DNA of 64,000 bases from Paratrimastix pyriformis (taxonomy: Eukaryota > Preaxostyla > Paratrimastigidae), in NCBI GenBank assembly GCA_027972325.1, contig JAPMOS010000017.1, forward strand, positions 454,501-518,500. Direction: 5' to 3'. The translations under genes were made by a program, and so were the position numbers. Below, piece after piece: positions 23,466-35,600 of the stretch (the first letter of the stretch is position 1; each line of letters opens with the position of its first letter). Below the pieces are notes generated by a model that saw only the letters and a program-made list of their open reading frames with translations, was not told the DNA's origin and searched no databases.

Positions 23466-26400
23466 GGGTGCTGCTGAATGATCTGGATGATGATGATCTG
23501 GATGATGACGACGAGGATGATGCTGATGATATGCTGATGATAATGATGAAGAAGAAGAGGGGAGGGGGAGGGAGGGCGAGGGGGCACGGACTGTGGATGA
23601 ACAGGAGGATCACAAACGAGCCGCCGAAGCAGGCGCCCGCGATGACGAGCCCTTGTGAGAAGGAGGCGAGTCCATCCCTGCACAGGAGAGCGACACAGGC
23701 CGTGGTTACACACATGTGAAGACATGGAAAAACAGCGCATCGCACAACAAAGTACGATACTTTCCGCACGGTGGGTGGGTGGGTGGAGGCGGGACGGACA
23801 TCTCGAAGAGCATCGTGTCCCGATCGAGCCCATCACGCAGCTCGTCGCTGGCGATGAGGCTGTAGACTCGCAGGAAATCGATGTTGGTCACGGCTTGCCT
23901 GAGGGCCACGTCAGGCAGGGTGGCAAACCGCTGGGCGGAGACCACGAAGGCCGACAGGGCACCGTCCAGCCCACCCTGCAGCACCAGGCTGTCGGCCAGG
24001 TCGGGCGAGGGCACGAGGACGGTCTGGTTGGCCTGGGTGGTGTTGGGCACGGTGCCCGGGGCGCATCGGGTCTGGTCGTAGAGGTAGCAGGCTGTGGGCT
24101 GGTACATCAGGGTCTCACGGTGCGGGTCCGTGCCCAGGGTGGCTGCCAACGATGGGCGGGTGTGTTGCGGGGGGCGGGCAAGACGAAACGAGGAGTGTCA
24201 ATACCCAAGTGAGGCGTTTGGGCTTGTTGTACATGCGAGTGATGCAGTTTGAGTGAGTTTGATCAATACGAGGTGCCGCCAACAAAAGGGGGAGCGAGAA
24301 CCAGCCCGGGAGGACAATGCCGACAAAGGGGCAGGCGGGGGGGGGGGGGGGGGGGCGACCGACATGGGAGCGAGAGTGCGAACTGGGCGTTGGGCAGGAA
24401 GCCCGGCGGGCCCGAGATGAGGTTGGCGTCGGTCCTGGTAGTCAGCTTGGAGGCGAGCGAGTCTTGGGTGCCGTGGCGCAGGACGCGGTGCATGATCAGA
24501 GCCCACTCCGACGAGTTGTACAAGAAGTCACTGCAGGGCGGGGCGGAGGGGGGGGGGAGGGGGGAGGAGGAGGAGGAGGAGGAGGAGGAGGAGGAGGAGG
24601 AGAATGAGAAAGCTGAAATGAGGTCACGCACACACATAGCCACGCCCGCAGCTCTCACCTCTCGAGAGTGAAGAATTACTCGGCTGGGAGGGTGATCCGA
24701 GCCCACGAACTCGTGTCCAGATTCCCCCACCAAACCCACACCAGCGCAGATCACATTTGAGCCGCAGGAGGAGGAGACGAGAAGATGATGGATGGATGAT
24801 TGGATGATGATGATTGGATGACACGCCCCGACATGACCACATGGAGCGGATCGAACGGCGAGTCTGTCCCCGTGAACACAGACCCGCCCCGACATGTCAA
24901 GCGGACCGATCGGAGAGTCGCGAGCACAGGCAACACACCAACGAACACACCCCGACATGTCAAGCGGACCGCACGGTGAGCTTGTACTGGTCCATGTCCA
25001 GGGTCGGGTTGAAGAGTTTGGTCCCGTCGGGGTTGGGGGTCGGGGCCGCATCCCCGCCGTAGGCTTCGTCGAAGAACTGCTCGTTGGGGGGCAGCTGGTA
25101 CTCGGCCGTGGCCAGGGTCAGCGCCCAGTAGTGCGACTCGACCACGAAGCTTGCCCGCAGGACTGGGGTTGGGGGGGGGGGGGGGGGGGGGAGGGGAGGA
25201 AGTCGGGGTGCAATAGGCCATGGTGATGATGAGAATGGTGCGATTTGTTGCGGCTTGATGTGATAATTGATGAGCAATGGGAGAAGGAATGTGTGATCGC
25301 GAGCGCGCCCACAGAGGGCGGGAAAAAGGGTGGAGCGAACGAGGCGATGGTGGGAGCGTCACGAAGAGGGGACGGATGAGATTTGGCTGCATTCCGGCAA
25401 AAGGGAGGCGGAGGCGAGGACAAGAAGGCAGAAGGCGGACCGGTGGCGGCCATCTGAGAAGCCATCTCGCGGCCCTGGATGATGGAGTAGAGCGAGAGCG
25501 CGGTGACGCTGACTGACAGGGCAAGAACCAGCAGCAGCCCCAGGCTGACCCCGATCCCGGCACCTGCAGAGACGACAAGGAAACCAAGTGCGGGGTGCGA
25601 CGGCAGATACCCATATGAGGAATTTTGCGAGGCAGGGGAAGGGGAAAATCAAGAACAGAAAGGTGGAGAGACAACAGAAATGTCACCACGCTCGTTGGCA
25701 AAGCGTTTGCGTGTGTGAGTGTGTAATGTGTGTGTGTGTGTGTGGGGGGGAGGTGAGGGCGGGAGCGGTCGCCCGCCACACCCAATCGCGAGCCGCCTGC
25801 AGACCAGGGGGCAGCTGGGCGGCCTGCGACCTCCTGAGCTTATCCTCGGAGTATTTCTCGGGCACGGCTGTGGCCGCGGCCGCATCATCGCCGTCAGTCC
25901 CCGGGGCTGGTGGGGGGGCGAGCGGCTCTGCCCTGCCCAGTGTGGCCAGGGTGGCCCCCTGTTGGACGGCGAGGTCGGCGTTGTGCTGGAGGGCCGCCAG
26001 CTCTGCGGCCTCCTCGTTCTGGGGGGCCAGGTCGGGCATCATCATTCCGGAGACTGCGCGGGGTGGCGGAGTGGAGTGGTGGTGGATGAGCGATGATGTT
26101 TGGGTGGCCTCACGTCGCGAAGTGAAGCAAAGGGGTTGATACGTATTTTGTTGGACAGGGAGGATAAAGGAGGAGTCGCATAGCGGAGAAAGAAATGAAA
26201 GGGGGCTGGCATCCATGGCAGGGTAGTGCGAGTGGCGGCAGGCAGTAACAAGGGGCGTGACAGGTCGGGGGTGGCGCAGGTTTGGGGATGCATCAACGGA
26301 CGGTCGCCCATGACCTGGGTCGTCTCGACATCATTGGGGGCGGCGACCTCGGGGCCCCACACGCCCCCCTTGGTCGAGGATGGGCTGTCGGGGCCGCCGC

Positions 26401-26618
26401 CCGGGGCCGAATCGCCGCTCGGGGCCCCGATGGCAAGTTCGGGGGCTGCGGGGCCGTGGCCTGGAGCAACCACACCGTCGGGCGCCGGGCCCAGGGGCTG
26501 GGCGGGGGGCGCGGGGGATGAGAAGGCCGGGAGCAGGGGCGCCGGCGAGGCGCTGGCCGACTCGGGGCCGGCCAGGAGGGCCAGGTCGCTGGGATGACGG
26601 AGGAAGACATGGCGGCGG

Positions 26619-26686
<68 letters not shown>

Positions 26687-29600
26687 GGATGATGATGATG
26701 GATGATGATGATGATGATGATTAGATGATGATGATTGGATGATGATTGGATGATGATTGGATGGTGACGGTGGGTGACGATGACAATGATGATTGGATGA
26801 TGATGACGACGACGATGATGACAATGGTGACGATGCCCCAACCCACAGACCTGAAGACCACGGGCTGCTGCTGGACCCCGTCAGTGGCGGTGGAGATTGC
26901 AGTCCCGGGGCGCAGCAGCTCCGTCGATGCCGAGATGCCCAGTGCCGCACCCGACTTGACAGGTGGGGACATGGACATGGGTGGAGGCGAGGCGCGGGTG
27001 GAGCCGCCGATGAGCAGGTGTTGCAGCGAGCTGATCGAGGCGTTCACCTGGGGGGATGGATGGAGGGGGGATGGATGGAGGGGGGATGGACGGAGGGGGA
27101 TGGATGGGGGGGGGGGGGGGGGGGGGGACGGAACGTGGGGACATGGGAAGAAGTTCGGGGTATGTGCGGTGATGGGTGGTTTCTCCCCTCCAGTGTGGGC
27201 CCTGGTGTGTGTCTTTGACACGAGGGTGCACCTGTGCTCATAAAAAATTCTTCTGGTGGAAATTCGTCTGCAGCCCCCCACCCCACCCACCCCGTCTCGC
27301 TCACCGTGGGCATGGGCGCCCACTGGGCGACAGCACACGGACCGTGCTGCCCAGGGGAACGGGCTCGCTGGATGCGAGGATCTCGTCGGGGCCGACGCCC
27401 CCTGCCGAGATCTGCCGCACCAGGTCGGGTGGCTCGCGACGCATGGGCTCATCCTGCGAGGAGGATGGGGAGATAGGGCGGTGAGATGGACGGGACGGGG
27501 CAGCTGGCGGACATGATCCAATGACGGAGGGAGGATGATGCGATGGTGATAGTTGATGCTGATGATGATCGATGGTGATGATGAGGGTATGGATGATGAT
27601 GCGAGTGGTTGATGCTGGTGCTGCTGCTGGTGCTGGTGGTGCTGGTGCTGGTGCTGGTGCGGGTGCTGTGTTGAGGCACAAGCACACCTGCCCGGACCGG
27701 TGATTCCGGCTCGCCCAGCGGGATGTTCGAGACCGGGACCAACGGCGAGCCCGGAACGGCCAAAGTCGAGGCAGGCGCGGCTGCGGTTGTGGCTGTGGCA
27801 GTTGGGAGGGCCAATTGGCGGCTGGGACCCTGGGGTGAGGGCGGCGGGGTTGATGAGGCCCGTGGGCCCCCCGCAGGTGGCCCCATGGAGAGGCGCCGCT
27901 TGGTCGGGGAGGGCTCCGCCGACTGGGGGAAAGGAAGGAGTGACGATGATTGGATGCTGATGCTGACGGCGATGCTGATCAGGGGGCAGGACAGGGGTGT
28001 AATGGAGCACATTTGTTGAATTGGGGACCAAACCCCTTCCACTATGCATGCACGGGGAGGACCGGGCGAGCAGCAGCAGCGCAGACAAAGCGCAAAGCGT
28101 GTCGAACCACCCCGGTTCTGTCGCTCACCGCCCCCCCCCCCCCCGCAACAAACGCACGCGGACGCATTCACACCCCCGAGACATCAGCCCTCCACTCCAC
28201 AGACCGGCGGGAACGATTGTCCGCGGGCCGGCCGCGCGACACCCGGCAATGCACCCATGGATCCGCTGCGCACCGCGGCGGGGCTCGCAGCCGGCGGGGC
28301 ACCAGCGCCCCCGAGGAGCCGCCCCGACCCGCGGCGGAGCCGATGACCGGCGGTGCGGAGCCCAGCGCAGGCACCAGGGTGAAGGAAGGCTGCCGGGGGG
28401 GCGGCGGCGGCGGGGCAGTTGCGGCTGTGCCAGTGGCACGGGCGAGGGCAGGTCGGGGGTCTTGGGGGCGGCGGGGGCCGTGGAGGAGGGCGGGCGGGGC
28501 TGCAGGGAGATGTGGATGGCCGAGGGGTCGGGGGGCGCCAGCAGGGCCACCGCGGATTCGTCGTAGTGCTGGCCCAGGGCATCATCGTCGTCCACGTCGC
28601 GTTTCGAGTATTTCTCGTGCATCCGCTGGGCAACTGCGGGGGCAGGGGTGGAGGGTGGGGGTGGAGGGTGGGGGTAGGGGGGGGGGGGGGGGGGGGACAG
28701 AAGGTGAACCTTCATAGAAGGAACAACATGATCCAGCCATGAAAACCGAGTGTGTAGCAAAACAAGAGGGGCGAGATGGCAGAACGGGGTAGTGTGAACC
28801 ATCATCAAAGGCCGAACAGACCAAACCAAAGGGGGCAACATGATTCAGCCAAGAAAATAGAAGGGGCGAATCGACAGAACCGGACGGGGATCAGACACCA
28901 TGAGAGGGCAGACGTCAGCGGACGGGACGACGAGAGGAGACGGACCAGCCTTGGGGACGGTGAGGAAGAAGCCGAGCGCCGCAACGCGTTCGGTGGCGAC
29001 GGCCTTGAAATTCTTCATGTAGAGGCACATGGCGCCCAGCATGAAGATGCTCGTCCCTGTGAAACTGATGACCGCAACCACAATCTGGCGGAGGGACGGT
29101 CGGAGCGGGGCGCGGGGGTGGGTTTTGGGGAGGTGGGGTGATGAGAACTGGGCGGTGGGCGTGCGGGAACTCAATTGGAACCTAAACAACAACAACAAAA
29201 ACCTGGGAATTGGTCTGAGGTTGGGTGTGTGATGGTTTTTTTTTTCTTCTTCTGATTCCGTTCCTTTTCTTTTCCCCCATCCAATTTTATCCTCCTTTTC
29301 TGAGTGCGTTTGATCAAGCATAGTCCCACCCGTGTCAAAAAAAAAAAATAAAAAATCGAGTAGACTTGACCCCAGGGGGATGCAGACCACACTCCACAGG
29401 GAACGGCTCTCCTCGGCCATGCCAATCATGACCGCCCGCAGCTCGTTGGTCATGGCGTATGGCCCGTTGATCACCTCGAAGGCCACGTCCCCCATCGCCA
29501 CGTCGTTGCTGCGACAAAGACAGAGCCGCAAGGACGCCACCCAGGGAGGGACAGATCAGAAAGGATGACACATTCATCATCGCAGACACACATTCATCAA

Positions 29601-32600
29601 TCGCATATTCAAAAAGAGGGAGGAAGAATGGGCAACATCATAAGCGGAAGAGAAATATCGATACAGTCTCCGAGGGAAGCGCCATAATCACTTGGGGCTC
29701 AATCCCCATCGGGAGGGAGCGTCAAATCGGTGCGTGCCAGACAGAGGGTGTGTGAGGAGAAACCGGCGGGCGAACGGACAAGAAATCGGCCAGCCGCGTG
29801 TTGGAGATGGTCAGGGCCCGCTGCCCAATAGAGGTGGTGAGTTCCCACAGGTTGGCCGTGTGGGTGGCGCTCTTGCGGCACTGGCCCCCGCTGGCCGAGA
29901 ACTCCCAGGTCGTGAGGGTGCTTCTCTGCGGGGGTCGTCGGATCGGATGAGGTTGTGAGGAGAGGGAGCATGAGGGAGGGCGAGCGTGCGGTGTGCGAAG
30001 CACAGGGAGGTGTCAAGCCAGCTCAAAACACGCGGCGCGCAGTGAAAGGTGAACGAGGTGGGTGATGCATATGACAGTGTTGTGTAAAGGTCGATTCAGG
30101 ACGCGTCTATGCGTCACGAGACGGACCGTCCATGGGGCGAGGTTGATCGCGCCGTTGGCTGAGTCCATTGCCCCTCGCAGGGTCAGGGCAATCGTCTGCA
30201 GCTGCTTGGCAGCCTGCGCAGAGAGATGAAGATCCACCAGAACCCGATGATGAGGAAGGGGAAGACACAGACACACGAGGAGACACACAGATGAAGATAC
30301 ACACAGACACACAGACGAACGAAGATCTGTCAGAACTGATGAGCAAATTGACGGAGAGCCTTGCATGCGAGGCGAATGTGGGGGGATACAGACGGTGTCG
30401 TAAGATGTGGGATAGAACGTCCGGTTGGCGTTTGGGCTTTCCGTTTCGTAGCTCGTGGCCGCCACGGTCCTGACCAGCAGGTCTTCAGCGCCATTCCGCC
30501 CACCCGCCCGCCATCGCTCCTCCTCCGCCACATCCTCGGCGGCCTGCTCCTCCGCGGTGAGCGCCCGGTGGGCCCGCCTTTGCTCCCGGCTCCCCCAAAT
30601 CACTTCCTCACTGCCGGCCTCCCGGGGTTCCGACAAACTGGGGACCTCCTGCAGCCGGGCCAGCGCCACCTGCCACGCGCTGTGCACATGGGCAAGCGGG
30701 GTGAAGGCCACCGGCTGTGGCGGCCAGTGGGCGAAATCCACGCCTGGTGGCGGCCCGTTGGCGCTGGTGGACGCGTGGTCGGGTGTGGTCAAGTTGTACT
30801 CGGCAGCCAGGGCGGCCAGTCGAACGACATGCGTCCTGCCGAAGAATGGGTGGTGGGGACGGAGAGTGTCAGCTCCCAGTATGTACACGCTTGTCACAGA
30901 CGCTCCCAAAAACCACCCATCGCGGATGTCTGCCCGCTGCCAACAGACAGAGACAGCCACACACAGAGCCGCCACACACACAGCCGCCACAGGGGATTCC
31001 TTCGCCCACGGGTGCAGTGACATTCGTGCTGTCTCTTCTACCTCTCTGGTTTTTGTTTTATTTTCCCGTTACTTCGTTCCTTCTTTACACGACACACAGC
31101 CGCCACACACACAGCCGCCACACACACAGCCGCCACACACAGCCGCCACACGCAGCCGCCACACACACAGCTGCCACACACACACAGCTGCCACACACAC
31201 AGCCGCCACACACACAGCCGCCACACACACGGCTGCCACACACACAGCCGCCACACACACAGCCGCCACACACACGGCTGCCACACACACAGCCGCCACA
31301 CACACAGCCGCCACACACACGGCTGCCAGACACACAGCCGCCACACACAGCTGTCCCACACATTTGCCGCATGCGGGACGCCCACCCACCGATCCGCGGA
31401 CCATGTGGCGAGCTGCTGGGATGCGAGGCTGATGTTGCCCACGGCCCGCATGGACCACTCCTGGTACTGCACGTTCACCACGTCGACAATGGCCGTCGAG
31501 CATCTGCGATGGGATGGGGCAAGCAGGCGGATCAGAGACGACGCATGAGCAGGACAGATGGAGACAGAGCTGATTCTGCTTCGTCTTCGCAGACGGGATG
31601 GGGCGAGGCGGTGGGGTGGAAGAGCGACAAAAGAGGGGACATGGCATGGAAGGAGGCGGGAGCGGACATGAGGATGATGGTGGTCCAGATCAGCAGATGC
31701 AGCCAGTTGAGCCGATTGGTGAATTCCTTGTGCTGCTGCTGCTTCCTGCGGAGGCGAGGAGAAGAGAGGGGCAGAGGGGCCGGAACGCCAAGGTGAGGCC
31801 GCGAGGGAATCAACAACAACAACACCAACAACACCAACAGCATCACCAACAACAGCACCAACAACACAACAAACACAACAACACAAAACAGATCACCCGT
31901 GGAGCGAACAGCGCACACCCCGCCAGCATCCGCGCACCCACACCTGCCGCCTCCCACTCGCCTCCCACCCCCACTCCGTGCCCCTCGAAACGGACCGCTC
32001 CTCGAAGGACATATCATCCTCGGTCCGCTCGCGCTTCTTGTGGCGGTCGAGGCTCAGCGTGCTCTGGGTGTGCTGCCGCACCAGGCCGTGAGGGGCCCCC
32101 GCGCCCAGCTGCTGTTTGAGCTTCTTGTTGCGCACCTCCTGGGCCTTCTCCTCCTCGATCTGGTCGGCCTTGCGGAAGAGCTCGTCCGCCCCGGCCTCGT
32201 CGTACTGGTGGAGGGGGGGGGGGGGGGGGGGGGATGATGCGGGGGAAGTGGTAGAGGGTACGGAATACCAACGAGCCAATTCTGGGTCTGCACACTCGCT
32301 TCTGCCTTGCATCGGCTGTACCGACGATGTAAGTGGGCCCCAATCGGACACCGATGCAATAAATGATGGAGGTGCCTTGGCGAAGGGAAAGGAGGTGGGT
32401 GGTGTGCCATCATTGTTGTGCGCTTCCAAAGAGTCCCGCAGAAGTTAAAACAACGACCATGCGAGAAACAATTCCCAATCTTCTACATCGACGACTTTGG
32501 AATAGCAAACGGCCTGCATCCGCAGCAGACCTCCCGCGCCAGATATCGACGAACAGGATTGCGGGGTGGGCCACTGGAGCCGGCACGAAATTATGGGAGA

Positions 32601-35600
32601 CGGGCCACCCGGGGCAGAGACAGACCTGGATGTCGGCCAGGAAGGAGCCGTACGAACGCAGGATGCGCACCGAATGGGGATGCGATTCCATCAGCCTGTG
32701 GCCACGCCACCCCCCGCCCGGATCGCCATGCCGTATGAGGGATCGAAATATTTGGCGCGAGCACGCAGGTGCCGGGCAAGGTGTTGGGGGGCAGTGTTGC
32801 AGTGCGATGTGCTGAGGGCAGGGAAGTGGGCTGGGCTGGCTGGTGTGACGACAACGGCGAGAAATCAAGTGACAGGCAGTGCGGTGATGCATTGGGAGGT
32901 GGGGATGGCGGGATGGCGGGCCTGCCATAGTATCGAATGGCCTCCTCCTCGGAGGCCACTACAACGGCGGCGATCCGGGGCAGCTCACGCGGATCCACGT
33001 GGGACTGCCAGACGACACAGGAAAAAAGTGGTTCTCCATGAGATTTCTGTCTTATTGAGCTCATAGCACGCGAGAAGACCGCGATGATGCGAGGAGGATG
33101 GGCGAGGAGGGGCGGAGAAGGGGAAGGGAGGACGTTTCCGGTCCGACCTTGAGCAGCATGTTCCAGAAGCGCCTCATGTACTCTGGGGGGGGAGCCGCCG
33201 AGGGCGGGACGGGAAGGTCGGGCGACGGGCATCGGCCACGCCAGACGGGAGAGAGAAAAGAAGACGAGAGCCATGAGGTGCGGGGTCAGCGAGTGGGAGA
33301 TCCGTGTTTTCTGGTGTCATTTCACTTCGTTGTCGTGCTGTTTTGGGAACAGCAATCGGATCGCGCCGCACACAGACATTCACAGAAACAGTCATGATGA
33401 TGGTCCCCCATTACACGAAAACCACGATGCCAAACAGCACCTCGACGATGGTTGACGAGAATGCGGCAGGATGGTCAGAAAGAACTCATGGGGCAGGATG
33501 GTCAGAAAGAACTCATGGGGCAGGATGGGGACATATATCTGGTGCGAGGGGTCGAACGGACCGAAGGACCGCTGGTGGAACTTCTGTGCCATGGTGTAGT
33601 TGCGCCGGGCCGTGAAGAGGGACATCAGTTCCATCGACTGCTCGCCCAGGCTCTCAGACTGCTCGCGGCAGGCCGCCCGGGGCAGCGCCACGGACGGGGG
33701 GATGGGCGGGGCGTGGACAGGGGAGCAAAGGGCGAAAGGAGTGAGCACGGGCGGGCGGGAAGCAGAAAACGTCACCTGTTCGCACACGGGCCCACATCCC
33801 CCTCCTCCATCATCACCACCGAGGGGGGGGGGGGGGGGGGGGGGGGAAGGGAGGGAGGAAGTGTGTCGATGGGTGGATGCCGACCTGGGCCAGGGCGTCA
33901 TAGTCGCGTCCGCGTGCGTAGATGGCATAGCGAACATCCCACGAGACCTCCTTCATGGCCTGGGCAAGCCTGTGGTCACCGGCCGGCCCCCACCATCCGC
34001 CCACCCCAGTCACAGACCCCGAGGCGGCGAGCAGGGAAATGGACATGATGAATACGGAGAGAACACACCGCACGGGGGGCACACCCCACAAGGCACGAGG
34101 CGAGAAAATGAGGGACGGGGGAAGTGTGGCTTCGTTTGTGGGACGAGTAAAAACAACAAGCAGATCTCTGCTCTTGGAAACACGACGATGGCTGGGTGGG
34201 GGATGAGCGGTCGGAAAAGGGAGGAGGAGGGGGGGGGGGGGGGGGGGGGGGGCAGGGGCAGGGGCAGGAGCAGGAGCAGGAGCAGGAGCCACGGACCGGA
34301 CGTACTGCATGGCTTGGGTGTACTGTCGCCGATACAGCTGTGGGAGAGGGACGGCATCGGGATGAGAGGCGATGAATTTCGGCTCCCCGTTTCCTCGCAA
34401 CCGCAGATCCCCCCACACGCGGGGGCGGACAGACACACCAGGCAAACGCAGTCTCACGACAGCCACCCCAACCAGGCACACAAACGCGCCCATTCAGTTG
34501 CCCCCCCCCCCTCCCTCCCCCCTCCTCCCTCCCCTCCTCCCCTCTCTCTCTCTTCCCCACCCCCCCCCCCCCTACAGAGCCAGCGCAAGAAGTCTCGTGT
34601 GTGTGTCTGTGCGGACCTGGAGGAAGGTCGCGTACATGATGCACAGCCAGGAGCTCTCGGGGAACTGGCGCAGCCCCACCCGGTACAGCGCGTCCGCGTA
34701 CTCGATCTGGCAGGGCTCGTCCTGCCTGTATGCGTGCACGGCGGGGGGTGCGGGTGGGGCAGGACGAAGGTGGGATGGTGAGCCGGCATGTGGGGGTGTG
34801 CGGTCCAAAAACAATATGATACCACCACCACCACCACCATTCACAAGCGGACTCCTGGGTATCGGGTGGCCACAGACACACACACAGATATACAAACACA
34901 TCACCATCCCACCATCCACGGGCGGACTCCTGTAGGTCTCGAGTGGCCACACACCTACCCAGAGATACACACATCACCACCATCCGCGAGCGGACTCCTG
35001 CAGGTATCGGGTTGCCATCTCGACGTAGCGTGGCGAGCGGAAGACGATGAATTTGTTCTTCTTGCCGCTGCCGGGCGGGGGGAACTTGGCCAACACGGCG
35101 GCTGCCACGGCCGGCACGGGGTCCGTGGAAACGCCCCCCTCCACCCGGGCCGGGTGGGTCTGGAAGATGGCACCCGAGGGAACCGAGTGCAGCCGCCGAG
35201 CCCCCGAGGCTGCGCGCGAGAGGGGTCGTCGATGGAGGGGGGGAATAACCATGAGGGGGGGGCGGAAAGGGGAGAGCAGAAACGATCGCTCATCATTCAT
35301 CATCCATTCAATCATCCAATCTTCCAATCATCCAAACACCAAAACACCCGATCATCATCCAGCGTCATCCATCATGCCGACCAACAGCCAACCATCGACG
35401 ACAACCCAATCGAGTCAAAGCGGTGCCGTGTGGCAAGACGTACGGGGGCGGGAGCAGACCAATTGGCGGAGTTCGGGCGAAGATATCCGGACTCGGGATG
35501 GGCGAGGCGGAGGTGTCGGGGAGACCCCCGGCCCCTCCGGCGGGGGCGGTGGAGGCAGACGGGCTGGCGGATGGGGGCGAGGTCGACGGATCATCGTCAA

